A DNA stretch of 64,000 nt from DAHUXN01 sp963729815 (GTDB lineage: Bacteria > Acidobacteriota > Terriglobia > Acidiferrales > UBA7541), in the NCBI GenBank assembly GCA_963729815.1, contig CAVSPU010000002.1, positions 1,240,001 to 1,304,000 on the forward strand, read 5' to 3'. Positions 17,988 to 26,711 of the stretch are shown piece by piece (the first letter of the stretch is position 1; every line of letters begins with the position of its first letter). Position numbers and translations under genes: made by a program. Below the pieces are notes generated by a model, which was not told the origin of the DNA, did no database searches, and was given only the letters and a program-made list of their open reading frames with translations.

Positions 17988-19003
17988 TTCCGCTCCTGCA
18001 CGTGCGTGGCTTCTTTCGTCTCGCCACCTGACGTCGCCGCATCGCTCCATCCATTCGCAATGCAATGTTCTCTCGCGACCCTGCAAGTGAGGGAGCGCAC
18101 CCTTGCAATCAGGGCTGCGCGTTCAGTGGTGGAGATGGCGCCTCGCGCATCGAGAATATTAAAGAGATGCGAACACTTCAGGCACAGGTCGTATGCAGCC
18201 AGAATCGCTGCAGGCCGCTTCTTCTCCGTTTCGCCGGTTCCGTCATGGTGGCTCAGGATTGACTTTGCTTCCCGCTCATATAGCTCGAATAGTTCGCGCG
18301 TGCGCCCGGGGTCGGCCAGTTCAAAACTATATGTCGAGCACTGCTCCTCTTCGGCCAGGCGGATTTCGCCGTAGCTCACGTTGTCTGACCACCGAAGATG
18401 GAATACGCTATCGACATTTTGCAGAAACGCAGCGATGCGCTCCAGGCCGTACGTCAATTCACACGATACGGGATCGAGATCCATGCCGCCCGACTGCTGA
18501 AAGTAAGTGAACTGCGTGATCTCAAGTCCATCGAGAAGGACTTGCCAGCCAACGCCCCAAGCGCCGAGCGTCGGCGATTCCCAATTGTCTTCCTCGAAGC
18601 GGATGTCGTGATGCTTTAGGTCAATACCAATCGCGCGCAGGCTATCCAGATAGATGTCCTGAACGTCCGCAGGAGGCGGTTTAAGTATCACTTGAAGTTG
18701 CGTGTGCTTATAAAGACGATTCGGATTTTCGCCGTATCTCCCATCGGCCGGGCGCCTGCTCGGCTGAATGTACGCGACGCGATATGGTTGGGGCCCAAGT
18801 ACACGGAAAAAAGTCTCCGGGTGCATTGTCCCCGCGCCAACTTCCACATCATAGGGCTGCTGGATAATGCAGCCGCGCCGCGCCCAATACGTTTCGAGGG
18901 CGAAGATTAAGTCCTGAAAGGTCGGACCTACGGGCTTATGCAGTTTCGCGCTGAACTTCTTCGTCTTCGTCAGGTTCGTTTTCGTTGCCAACTTTGCAGT
19001 CAT
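17984..19003 (-). CDS. glyQ: Glycine-tRNA ligase alpha subunit
   Basis: Catalytic alpha chain of the tetrameric glycyl-tRNA synthetase, forming glycyl-adenylate. Of 339 aa, about 28 form a lysine-rich N-terminal extension before the family start at TFQDLIFALETYWARRGC. Class II motifs are visible as QQPYDVEVGAGTMHPETF, RVAYIQPSRRPADGRYGENPN and the motif 3-like LTYGLERIA. The start ATG overlaps the recO stop by one base (TGATG). glyQ and glyS overlap by four bases, so recO, glyQ and glyS form a coupled unit. Confidence 0.96.
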   Translation of the reverse strand: MTAKLATKTNLTKTKKFSAKLHKPVGPTFQDLIFALETYWARRGCIIQQPYDVEVGAGTMHPETFFRVLGPQPYRVAYIQPSRRPADGRYGENPNRLYKHTQLQVILKPPPADVQDIYLDSLRAIGIDLKHHDIRFEEDNWESPTLGAWGVGWQVLLDGLEITQFTYFQQSGGMDLDPVSCELTYGLERIAAFLQNVDSVFHLRWSDNVSYGEIRLAEEEQCSTYSFELADPGRTRELFELYEREAKSILSHHDGTGETEKKRPAAILAAYDLCLKCSHLFNILDARGAISTTERAALIARVRSLTCRVAREHCIANGWSDAATSGGETKEATHVQERK

Positions 19004-19746
19004 CAGGAATTGCTCTCCAGCATTTCGCGCGAAATCAGTTTTCGTTCGGCCTGGTGCTCGATCAAATCGAGCAAGTAATTCGATAGTTCTCGCAAAACCG
19101 GCCGGGCAAAGGCGTCCGTAATAATTCCATCGAGCCGTTCGCCTAGCATATTGCGGGCTGCACTCATCGCCGCGGGAGATATGGCCTTCATTCCGATCCC
19201 GCGGCAATTCGCGCAAAAAATGCCCGACGCGCCAGCGCTCGCGTACGCCGCTGCGCCCGCCAATTCCCTGCCGCAGCGCGCACACTGCTCGAATGAACCG
19301 AGCCAACCGGCCAACCGCACGGTCCACAGTGCGAAATACGCCAACGGCAATTCGACTTCCCGCCTGCGCTTAATCATCTGCGCCGAAAGCAACAGCAGCC
19401 GGAACGACGGATCAGACGGCTCTCGATCCGGCAGGACCGTCTCCGTGATCTCTGCCAGCAGCGTCAATGCCACGCTTGCTTCGTAATCCTTGAACGCGTC
19501 GACGAATGATTCGATCAGTTCGCACTGATTGATTCTTGTCAGATCGCGCGTCTCGCGCTCGAAGAACCAGATGCGCACGTAGGACATAAGTTCGAGCGTC
19601 GAGCCAAAGCGGCTCTTGGGTCTTCGCGCACCCGCCGCGACGCCGCGAACCCGGCCCATCGTGCGACTGAGAAAACTGATGAGACGATCAGCTTCTCCGA
19701 GCGGATACGAATGCAGAATAATCGCTTCCGATTCATGGAGTGGCAT
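19003..19746 (-). CDS. recO: DNA repair protein RecO
   Basis: RecO anneals single-stranded DNA and, with RecR, loads RecA on SSB-covered gaps. The 247-aa protein begins with the OB-fold signature SEAIILHSYPLGEADRLISFLSR, followed by GVAAGARRPKSRFG. It has a C-terminal helical domain with a four-Cys zinc site (CARCG and CANC). The ATG at 19746 is the only plausible start. It is the first gene of a minus-strand unit with glyQ and glyS, and is divergent from the PfkB-kinase gene with a 218-bp region between them. Confidence 0.93.
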   Translation of the reverse strand: MPLHESEAIILHSYPLGEADRLISFLSRTMGRVRGVAAGARRPKSRFGSTLELMSYVRIWFFERETRDLTRINQCELIESFVDAFKDYEASVALTLLAEITETVLPDREPSDPSFRLLLLSAQMIKRRREVELPLAYFALWTVRLAGWLGSFEQCARCGRELAGAAAYASAGASGIFCANCRGIGMKAISPAAMSAARNMLGERLDGIITDAFARPVLRELSNYLLDLIEHQAERKLISREMLESNS

Positions 19747-19752
19747 GGGCGT

Positions 19753-19766
19753 GTCGGCGCGCCGAC
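19753..19766. repeat. 14-bp palindrome GTCGGCGCGCCGAC followed by CCTTTTT
   Basis: Lies seven bases upstream of the recO start, in the divergent recO/kinase spacer. With the T-run that follows on the plus strand it resembles a short terminator, but no plus-strand gene ends here. It is one of four copies of this palindrome in the window and could be an operator or a short mobile repeat. Confidence 0.5.
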
Positions 19767-19964
19767 CCTTTTTGAGCGCGCATCAGCGAACTTCGGCCGC
19801 ACGCAGCAAAACAAAACTTTTTATCACAGCCGCAGCAATCGCGCAATTGATCCAGATGATTGACGAGATGAATTCTATCATTGCTTAGGATTTTTATTTT
19901 TGCTTTCTCTCGAGGATCGAGTCTCGCTTTCCATCCGGCAATCTCTTCGTTAAAGTGATTCCTT

Positions 19965-20942
19965 ATGTATTCGAGCAAACACCGCGTTGCGATGGTAGAC
20001 GTGGCTGGCGTGGGACTGAACGCCACCGAGACGATAATCGAGCTGCCTCATTTCCCCGAATTCGATTCGAAACTTGAACTAATATCTGCGCGTGTCCATC
20101 TGGGAGGCCAGGTTGCCACAGCGCTCGCCGCTTGCCGGCGTTGGGGACTCTCCACTCGTTACGCAGGTACCGTTGGCGACGACGTTCTCGCAAAACTCCA
20201 ACGACACGATTTCCGCGAGCGAAAAATCGAAGCTCATTGGATTGAAATCCATGATTGCCCGAGCCAGCGCTCCTTCATCCTTATTGATCGCTCGACTGGA
20301 GAACGTACGGTCCTATGGCAACGCGATCATCGCCTCACTCTTCTTCCCCGCCATCTTCGCCGCGAATGGGTATCGAGATCGCGTGTTCTGCTCGTGGACG
20401 GCCACGATACCGAAGCAGCCACACAGGCTGCAAAATGGGCGAGGCCATCGTCGATTCCCGTCGTAGTTGACTTGGATAACCCCCATCCGGGAGTTAAAGG
20501 ATTACTTCACTATGCGGACTACGTCTTTACTTCCGAGAAGTTTCCGGCTCGCCTCATGAAAGACTCGAACTTACTTGAATCGCTTCCCGCTATTTCCAAA
20601 CGATTCGGCTGCAAGCTCGTCGGCGCGACTCTCGGCGCTCTTGGAGTGGTCGCGTGGGACGGGACGTACTTCCACTACTGTCGAGGGTTCAAGATTCAAG
20701 CGGTCGACACGACTGGAGCCGGGGACGTTTTCCATGCCGGAATCGTTTACGGAATCTTGCGCGGCTGGCCTGTTAATGAAATCCTGGAGTTCAGCTGCGC
20801 CGCAGCGGCATTGAATTGCACCACGGCCGGCGCTCGGGGCGGAATTAAATCTTTACGTGAAATTCGGAATCTAATGAGACTCGGTCGGCGATCCGCGCCA
20901 GCCTTTTCGCATGAACAGTTGAAGCGGTTTGAGCGTACATAG
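19965..20942 (+). CDS. PfkB/ribokinase-family sugar kinase
   Basis: A 325-aa ATP-dependent kinase of the ribokinase fold. Evidence is an N-terminal GVGLNATETIIELPHFPE, the glycine pair region LGGQVATALAACRRWG, and the signature DTTGAGDVFHAGIVYG with catalytic Asp at the GAGD loop. Substrate cannot be told; the family includes ribokinase, fructokinase and nucleoside kinases. The first ATG at 19965 has a weak ribosome site; the alternative Met10 would cut off little. It is followed 12 bases later by a rhomboid protease gene, probably cotranscribed without an obvious functional link. Confidence 0.85.
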   Translation: MYSSKHRVAMVDVAGVGLNATETIIELPHFPEFDSKLELISARVHLGGQVATALAACRRWGLSTRYAGTVGDDVLAKLQRHDFRERKIEAHWIEIHDCPSQRSFILIDRSTGERTVLWQRDHRLTLLPRHLRREWVSRSRVLLVDGHDTEAATQAAKWARPSSIPVVVDLDNPHPGVKGLLHYADYVFTSEKFPARLMKDSNLLESLPAISKRFGCKLVGATLGALGVVAWDGTYFHYCRGFKIQAVDTTGAGDVFHAGIVYGILRGWPVNEILEFSCAAAALNCTTAGARGGIKSLREIRNLMRLGRRSAPAFSHEQLKRFERT

Positions 20943-20954
20943 GGCCAGGATTCC

Positions 20955-21650
20955 ATGATTCCACTGAAGAATCTGCGAACGTGCGCGACATTCCCGGCGG
21001 TGACGCTGGCGATCATCCTCGTCAATTTTCTTGTCTTCTTCTATCAGATTTCGCTCCCGGAGCGTGCGCTGGAACCTTTCATCATGACTTATGCGCTGGT
21101 TCCGGCACGGGTGCAGCTCGCTCTCTCCGGGTCCCATTTCACGCTGATGCGGGCTTTCGCTCCCTTCTTCACGTCCATGTTCCTTCATGCCGGATGGCTC
21201 CACATACTCGGAAACATGTGGTTCCTGTGGCTTTTCGGCGGAAACGTGGAAGACCGCCTCGGACATTTGCCATATCTTGGATTCTATATGTTGTGCGGCC
21301 TGGGCGCAGGCGTGGCGCAGACATTATTCAGTTTGGGTTCGACCATCCCTTCGCTGGGGGCCAGCGGAGCTATTGCCGGCGTTCTCGGCGCCTATGTTGT
21401 CTTCTTCCCTTCCTCGAAAATCCTCACGCTCGTCACATTGTTTATTTGGTGGTTTTTCGCGCGCCTGCCAGCAGTCCTGTTTATTGGATTGTGGTTCCTC
21501 ATTCAGTTTCTCAGCGGAATCAGTTCGCTGGGAAGCGCCGCATCTGGCGGAGTCGCGTGGTGGGCCCACGTGGGAGGGTTTTTGCTGGGAATGCTATTGG
21601 TGTCCGGGATGAAGCGGCGCCAACCGGATTACGACTACTCCTCTTCTTAG
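20955..21650 (+). CDS. Rhomboid-family intramembrane serine protease
   Basis: A 231-aa polytopic membrane protein with six predicted helices. Catalytic Ser137 lies in GASGAIAGVLGAY, the partner His205 in WWAHVGGFLLG, and the oxyanion-site Asn87 in HILGNMWFLWLFG, all at expected spacing. Rhomboids cleave transmembrane substrates within the lipid bilayer; the substrate here is unknown. The last four bases overlap the stop of the convergent dehydrogenase gene. Confidence 0.93.
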   Translation: MIPLKNLRTCATFPAVTLAIILVNFLVFFYQISLPERALEPFIMTYALVPARVQLALSGSHFTLMRAFAPFFTSMFLHAGWLHILGNMWFLWLFGGNVEDRLGHLPYLGFYMLCGLGAGVAQTLFSLGSTIPSLGASGAIAGVLGAYVVFFPSSKILTLVTLFIWWFFARLPAVLFIGLWFLIQFLSGISSLGSAASGGVAWWAHVGGFLLGMLLVSGMKRRQPDYDYSSS

Positions 21651-22732
21651 GCGCCCGCGCCAGCGAGGCCATGTTTTGAAATCCGTTCGGCCAGCCAGTC
21701 ACCTACCGCGCGGGTGCCCATCGAGCCGCCCAAATCGGGTGTCGTCTTTCCTTCGCGGACCGCCGCTCGCACTGCATCGTCAATCGCTTTCGCCTCGCGC
21801 GTCCATCCAAGGTATTCGAGCATCATCGCCGCAGTCAGCGCTGAACCCAATGGATTCGCGATGTTCTTGCCGACGATATTCGGCGCGGAACCGTGCACAG
21901 GCTCGAATAGGGAAACCCGTCCAGGATGAATGTTCCCTGAAGGCGCGAGTCCGAGTCCACCGGAAAGCTGCGAGCCCAGGTCGCTGGCTATGTCGCCGAA
22001 CATATTGCAGGTCACGATGACGTCGAATTGCGAAGGATCGCGCACCATCTCCATCGTCAAAGTGTCGAAGTATAGGTGGCGCGAATCGATCTCCGCAAAT
22101 TCCTCGCGCACTTCCGCCCAGACGCGGCGCCAGAGGCCGTGGCCGTAGGTCATGGCGTTTGATTTATCACTCATGCAAACGCGCTTTAGACCCTTTCGCC
22201 GCGCATATTCGAATGCGTAGCGGATGATGCGTTCGACTCCCTTGCGTGTGTTGATGTCTTCCTGAACAGCTACTTCGTCCGGGGTCCCGCGCTTGAAATT
22301 TCCGCCGACGCCCGCGTAGGCGCCTTCTGTATTCTCCCGGAACACAATGAAATTGATGTCGCGCTCGGTCCGGTCGCGCAGCGGAGTCAGCCGCTTATCG
22401 AAGAGAACGCACGGCCGCGCATTGACGTACAAATCCAGCTTGAAGCGCAGGCCGAGCAAGATATCCGCCGCGTGCTGATTCGAGGGAACACGCGGATCTC
22501 CCATCGCGCCAAAAAGAATGGCGTCGAAATCGCGCTGGAGCATTTGCGGCGCATCGGCGGGCAGAGTCGTTCCGTCGCGCAGAAATCGATCGGCGCCCCA
22601 ATCGAATTGCGTGAACACCAATTTCTTGCCCGCGGCCGAGCACACTGCGTCGAGCGCCTTCACGGCTTCCGGCGTTACTTCAGCGCCGATTCCGTCGCCC
22701 GGAATCACGGCGATTCGCTTCGCATCCATCAT
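21647..22732 (-). CDS. Isocitrate/isopropylmalate dehydrogenase family protein (probable 3-isopropylmalate dehydrogenase)
   Basis: A 361-aa NAD(P)-dependent beta-decarboxylating dehydrogenase. The N terminus IAVIPGDGIGAEVTPEAVKAL, the substrate segment around LRFKLDLYVNARP, FRENTEGAYAGVGG, SDKSNAM, NMFGDIASDLGSQLSGGLGLAPSGN and FEPVHGSAPNIVGKNIANPLG are all family hallmarks. Length matches LeuB (about 360 aa), but the arginine motif YVNARP departs from the usual LFANLRP. Tartrate/D-malate or homoisocitrate specificity therefore cannot be excluded. Start ATG 22732 (or the next codon) follows AAGG; the longer open frame to 22891 overlaps the EamA gene. No leuACD genes are nearby. Confidence 0.8.
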   Translation of the reverse strand: MMDAKRIAVIPGDGIGAEVTPEAVKALDAVCSAAGKKLVFTQFDWGADRFLRDGTTLPADAPQMLQRDFDAILFGAMGDPRVPSNQHAADILLGLRFKLDLYVNARPCVLFDKRLTPLRDRTERDINFIVFRENTEGAYAGVGGNFKRGTPDEVAVQEDINTRKGVERIIRYAFEYARRKGLKRVCMSDKSNAMTYGHGLWRRVWAEVREEFAEIDSRHLYFDTLTMEMVRDPSQFDVIVTCNMFGDIASDLGSQLSGGLGLAPSGNIHPGRVSLFEPVHGSAPNIVGKNIANPLGSALTAAMMLEYLGWTREAKAIDDAVRAAVREGKTTPDLGGSMGTRAVGDWLAERISKHGLAGAGA

Positions 22733-22817
22733 GCTTCGCCTTGAAATTTGGGGACAGCCACTTGCTTTGCTCCTAGCAATTGTGCTGGCGGGAAGTGTAG
22801 CACAAGCCTTTGCATGG

Positions 22818-23792
22818 CTAAGCGCCGGCCGTATCCGCAGGCGCTTCCACTCCACCACCGACGGCGAACTCTGCCAGATAAACCCCCGCAAGAATCAGGC
22901 CGCCGCCGACGATCAGCATGCTTGTCAGTTTCTCGCCGAGCAAAATCACGCCCAGCAGCGTGGCCAAGGGCGGCTCAACGTATGTAAACATCGCCAACCG
23001 CGAAGCCGGGACGTGCCGCAGCGCCCAAAAAAATATCAAATAGGCGGCAACCGATGAAATCAAAACCATATATGCCAGACCGGTCCAGCCCACCCACCCC
23101 ACGGAGGACCAGCGAAGCCGTGACGCGTCGCGCAGCCCCATCGGCAGCAGCAGAATTGCACCGGCCAGGTTGCAGAACGTGTTCATCGAAATCGTATCGT
23201 ACTGGCGCGCCACTTTCTTCGCCAGGACCGTATATACCGAGAACCCAATCGTTCCGCCAAGCGTGATCAAATCTCCGACCCATGTGTCACTCTGAAGGTG
23301 AATCGCGTCACCTCCCACGAGCACTATGACTCCTGCAAGACAAAGCGCCATTCCCAGGATCTTCAACCACGTGGTTCCTTCGAGTCCGTGCATCCGCGCC
23401 AGCAGCAGGATCAAGATTGGGCCAGCCGCAACGATCAGCGCCGAATGGCCCGCGGTCGTATAATCGAGTCCCACAGTGAACAAACCACGATTGATCACGA
23501 CTCCGAAAAGACCGAGGACGATAAAGTTCCAGATATCCTTGCGATCAAAATGCGAGCGCGGCGGCATCGCGAAGTAAATCGGCAGCATGGCGAGGCCGGA
23601 GAGAATGATGCGGAAGGACGTCAATGTATAAGGATCGATGTGACGCAGAGTGATCTTGCCGATAACGAAATTGAATGACCAGCCCAGAACCATCAGCAGG
23701 ATGAAGGAGTAGAAAACGACCGGATGGCGAAGACGTTGCACCTGACTAAACCATAATCTCGCGCCGAACGGCCAGTTTTTCGATGCGTTCAA
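22818..23792 (-). CDS. EamA/DMT-superfamily transporter
   Basis: A 324-aa integral membrane protein with ten predicted helices in two EamA repeats. The first begins LLMVLGWSFNFVIGK; the second spans TLGGTIGFSVYTVLAKK to YVEPPLATLLGVILLGEKLTS. Family members export metabolites such as amino acids; the substrate here is unknown. The ATG at 23792 overlaps the end of the upstream racemase gene by 47 bases; a GTG at 23741 would remove the overlap and still keep helix 1. Its place behind an amino-acid racemase/acyltransferase pair suggests an amino-acid-related substrate (inference). Confidence 0.85.
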   Translation of the reverse strand: MNASKNWPFGARLWFSQVQRLRHPVVFYSFILLMVLGWSFNFVIGKITLRHIDPYTLTSFRIILSGLAMLPIYFAMPPRSHFDRKDIWNFIVLGLFGVVINRGLFTVGLDYTTAGHSALIVAAGPILILLLARMHGLEGTTWLKILGMALCLAGVIVLVGGDAIHLQSDTWVGDLITLGGTIGFSVYTVLAKKVARQYDTISMNTFCNLAGAILLLPMGLRDASRLRWSSVGWVGWTGLAYMVLISSVAAYLIFFWALRHVPASRLAMFTYVEPPLATLLGVILLGEKLTSMLIVGGGLILAGVYLAEFAVGGGVEAPADTAGA

Positions 23793-24852
23793 GTTTTACT
23801 TGATAGCCGATGCCCGGCCCCGACGGGACTTTAATCGTTCCCTTGGGAGTTACTTCGACTTCCGGCTCGATGATGTCTTCCGCCCAGTAGCGCTTGCTGG
23901 CTGATACATCGCCCGGCAAAGTGAAATTCTCGAGTGTGGAAAGAGCGATATTCTGCGCCCGGCCGATTCCGGATTCGAGCATTCCGCCGCACCAGACCGG
24001 GATTCCGCTCTTCTGGCATAAATCATGAATTCGGCGCACTTGCGATTGTCCGCCGACGCGGCCCATTTTCATGTTGATGATCTTGCAGGCTCCCAATTCG
24101 ATGGCGGCGACCGCATGGCTGTACTTGTGAATGCATTCGTCAAGGCAAATGGGAGTCTCAAGTTGTTTTTGAAGTTTCGCGTGGCTATAGATGTCGTCCC
24201 ATCCGAGCGGTTGTTCGATCATCATCAACCCAAATGGATCAAGCTGCTTAAGTAGCGCCGTGTCTTCGAGTGTGTACGCGGAATTGGCGTCCACCATCAG
24301 CCGGATATGCGGCCAGCGCTTGCGCAGAGCTTCGACCGGCTTCAGCTCCTGGCCAGACTTGATCTTGATTTTGATTCTCTGGTATCCGGCGGCGAGTTCC
24401 TTCTCCACCTTTGCGATGAGATCGTCCAAAGTCGGCTGAATGCCGATCGACACACCAGAGGAGATTTCCTCGCGCACTCCGCCCAGGAGCTTCCAGAGGG
24501 GCAGCCCCTTCTGCTTTGCTTCCGCATCCCAGACTGCCGATTCCAATGCAGCCTTGGCCATATTGTGCCCGCGGGTATGGCCAAACATGGCCCAGACATC
24601 CCGCGCGGAACCAAACTCCTTGCCCCGGATCTCCGGCCACAGGAACTCTCGCAGGATGAGCCAAGCCGTCTCGACCGTTTCCGGAGAATAATATGGTTCC
24701 TCGCCGGCGGTGCATTCTCCCCAGCCGGTCACGCCGTCGGCTTGAACTTCGACAAGCATAATGCGCCGCCCGGTCGTCGTGCCAAAGCTCGTTTCGAATC
24801 GCATGACCATGGGCATGCGAATTTCACGCAAGGTGACTTTTTCGACGCGCAT
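23746..24852 (-). CDS. menC: MenC-family o-succinylbenzoate synthase / N-acylamino acid racemase
   Basis: A 368-aa enolase-superfamily enzyme. Active-site residues fall at the positions known from the Amycolatopsis N-acylamino acid racemase: Lys161 and Lys163 in KIKIK, Asp188 (LMVDAN), Glu213 (MIEQPL), Asp238 (CLDE) and Lys262 (NMKMGRVGG). Homologues catalyse o-succinylbenzoate formation in menaquinone synthesis, racemisation of N-acyl amino acids, or both. No other men gene is present, and the adjacent GNAT gene is of the type found with N-succinylamino acid racemase, so racemase activity is favoured (inference). Start ATG 24852 is 21 bases after the GNAT stop. Confidence 0.88.
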   Translation of the reverse strand: MRVEKVTLREIRMPMVMRFETSFGTTTGRRIMLVEVQADGVTGWGECTAGEEPYYSPETVETAWLILREFLWPEIRGKEFGSARDVWAMFGHTRGHNMAKAALESAVWDAEAKQKGLPLWKLLGGVREEISSGVSIGIQPTLDDLIAKVEKELAAGYQRIKIKIKSGQELKPVEALRKRWPHIRLMVDANSAYTLEDTALLKQLDPFGLMMIEQPLGWDDIYSHAKLQKQLETPICLDECIHKYSHAVAAIELGACKIINMKMGRVGGQSQVRRIHDLCQKSGIPVWCGGMLESGIGRAQNIALSTLENFTLPGDVSASKRYWAEDIIEPEVEVTPKGTIKVPSGPGIGYQVKLERIEKLAVRREIMV

Positions 24853-24873
24853 CCGTTTCGCCTCAGTTTACGT

Positions 24874-25656
24874 CTATTTCGTTGCGATCTGCGCCGCAAC
24901 GCTTTCCCGATCTTCCAAAATGTAGGCTGCTTCCGAAGGTCCAATCTCGAGTCCGGTCACGATGTAGCCCTTCGCCATCTTCTCAAGGAATTGCTCACGC
25001 ATTGCGGTCTGAATACGCGCGCCCGCCACAGCATCCCGCTGCTTTCGCTCACTGATGTCCGAGGGAATCGTAATTCGCACAGCGGCACTGTCGGGCCGCG
25101 GCGCCTCGCCCCGCAGAAAGCTTTCGACGCGCGCCGAATCCAAATACCACTCGGCCACCAGCCGGTCGGTTGGCAATCCTGCATGCAGTGGGCTCTGCGT
25201 GATGCCATAACAGTTCGGAATGAACCGCTTCACGACGGCGCCCAGGCGGTTGATGTTGAAGTGCGCATTCTTGAGTTCCAACGGATCGAACGTCCACTCG
25301 ACTAGATGAATCCCCCGGGCGAGCGCGTCGTTCCGCTGCGCGAGTTTCAGCATGCGGCCGACGCCACGGTCGCGGAAATCGGCGAGCACGGCGGTCATGT
25401 GCGAATGAATGATCGGCCGGCCATCGTGAATTCCCGCCAGGCCAAGCGTGAATCCGACCATTTGCTCTCCGGCGAAAGCGCCCAGCGTTTGGCCGCCGGT
25501 TTCGCGCGCGACAACGAACAATCCCGATGGCACCACCAGATCTTCGCCCCAGGTGATGAGCTGGAGCCGCACACATTCTTCATACTCGGCAAGCGACGCG
25601 CAATGCCGGACCGTGATCGGCGTGCGCGCTACGCGTGAGCTTTCGACTGGTTCCAT
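24874..25656 (-). CDS. GNAT-family acyltransferase (COG3375-like)
   Basis: A 260-aa protein with an N-terminal GNAT fold: GAFAGEQMVGFTLGL, HSHMTAVLADFRDRGVGRMLKLAQR (acyl-CoA-binding loop RDRGVG) and WTFDPLELKNAHFNINRLG. This type is found beside MenC-like racemases; in Geobacillus a GNAT succinyltransferase and N-succinylamino acid racemase together convert D- to L-amino acids. Start ATG 25656 has GGAAGAA upstream and overlaps the mazG end by 28 bases; an upstream ATG at 25728 gives only an Arg-rich extension. The pairing suggests amino-acid N-succinylation (inference). Confidence 0.82.
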   Translation of the reverse strand: MEPVESSRVARTPITVRHCASLAEYEECVRLQLITWGEDLVVPSGLFVVARETGGQTLGAFAGEQMVGFTLGLAGIHDGRPIIHSHMTAVLADFRDRGVGRMLKLAQRNDALARGIHLVEWTFDPLELKNAHFNINRLGAVVKRFIPNCYGITQSPLHAGLPTDRLVAEWYLDSARVESFLRGEAPRPDSAAVRITIPSDISERKQRDAVAGARIQTAMREQFLEKMAKGYIVTGLEIGPSEAAYILEDRESVAAQIATK

Positions 25657-26495
25657 AGTTCTTCCATGTCGCCGCGCGGAACGTCGGCGAGCCGACCTTT
25701 TTTCTCTTCCGCTCTTTGTTCCATCCACTGAAATCGCCGCAGAAATTTCCGATTCGCGCGCTTCAGCGCTACTTCCGGATCAACACCAGCGAAGCGTGCC
25801 ACATTTACGGCCGCGAAAAGCAAATCTCCCATCTCCTCTTCAATTTTATCTTGAACTTTTACTTGAACCTTGCCGCTTCCCAGCTTTTCATTATTTTCGT
25901 CGAGCGCTTCACGCAGCTCAAACGTTTCTTCATTCAGTTTTTCGAGCACTCCTTCAATATTTGGCCAATCGAATCCGATATTCGAAGCGCGGCGCGTCAA
26001 TTGATACCCTTCAAGTAATGCTGGAAGACCGCGCGCAATGCCGGAAAGAACAGAATCGTGTCTACCATGAGATTTCCCGTCGACTGATTCTGTGGCACGC
26101 TCTTCTGCTTTAATCTGCTCCCACTTCTTCAATACCTGCGCCGACGTTCCCGCTTTCGCCTTGCCGAAAACGTGCGGATGCCGGCGAACCATTTTTGTAT
26201 GCACGGCGCGGATTACGTCCCCAATACCAAAAAGCCCCTCTTGCTTCGCCAGCTCGGCATGAAACACAATTTGCAGCAGCAGGTCGCCGAGTTCCTCGGC
26301 AAATTTGTCCGACTTCCCTGTCTCCATCGCATCGAGAACTTCGTAGGCCTCTTCGATAAGGAATGGCTTCAGGCTCTGGTGCGTCTGCTCGCGGTCCCAG
26401 GGACACCCATTGGGTGCGCGAAGCCGCCGCTGGAGGGCGACCAGACCCTCAAACAGCCGCCCCACGCCCGGCTTGGAGTCGCTTCGCCGAGGCAT
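25629..26495 (-). CDS. mazG: Nucleoside triphosphate pyrophosphohydrolase MazG
   Basis: Hydrolyses NTPs to NMP and PPi, limiting misincorporation and modulating stress. The 288-aa protein has two MazG folds: LRAPNGCPWDREQTHQSLKP with EEAYEVLDA and EELGDLLLQIVFHAE in the first, and a second with EETFELREA and EEEMGDLLFAAVNVAR. The E-E-x-x-E/E-x-x-D metal-binding pattern is present in both. Start at ATG 26495 is preferred, though an in-frame ATG at 26576 adds 27 basic residues. A GTCGGCGAGCCGAC palindrome followed by a T-run (25683-25696) lies inside the 3' end of the coding region. Confidence 0.92.
   Translation of the reverse strand: MPRRSDSKPGVGRLFEGLVALQRRLRAPNGCPWDREQTHQSLKPFLIEEAYEVLDAMETGKSDKFAEELGDLLLQIVFHAELAKQEGLFGIGDVIRAVHTKMVRRHPHVFGKAKAGTSAQVLKKWEQIKAEERATESVDGKSHGRHDSVLSGIARGLPALLEGYQLTRRASNIGFDWPNIEGVLEKLNEETFELREALDENNEKLGSGKVQVKVQDKIEEEMGDLLFAAVNVARFAGVDPEVALKRANRKFLRRFQWMEQRAEEKKGRLADVPRGDMEELWNQSKAHA
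25683..25696. repeat. 14-bp palindrome GTCGGCGAGCCGAC plus CTTTTTT
   Basis: Copy inside the mazG coding region, encoding GRLAD in that gene. It is followed by a T-run on the plus strand, as are the copies at 16953 and 19753. Confidence 0.5.
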
Positions 26496-26711
26496 TTTGC
26501 GGCGGGTTCGATTGCGTGACTTTTTGTTCTTTCGTAGACGCGACGGCACTGGGGACTCGATGTTCGTCCGGAGCAAACCGACACTTTACGGCACGCGCGC
26601 CGCGGCTGACAAGCCAGAAATTGCGGTCGTTCGTGACGCCTGCGGCGCGGTAATGGTAGACTCAAGAAGTTGTGTGGGTCGCAATCACAGCGAGGCCCGC
26701 AAGGAGTTGCT

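Noticed and set aside
19753..19773. Palindrome plus T-run near recO as an intrinsic terminator
   Set aside because: No plus-strand gene ends there, and the same palindrome recurs inside genes.
24307..25305. 332-codon plus-strand frame across the racemase and GNAT genes
   Set aside because: Spans two real genes on the other strand and shows no coding signature of its own.
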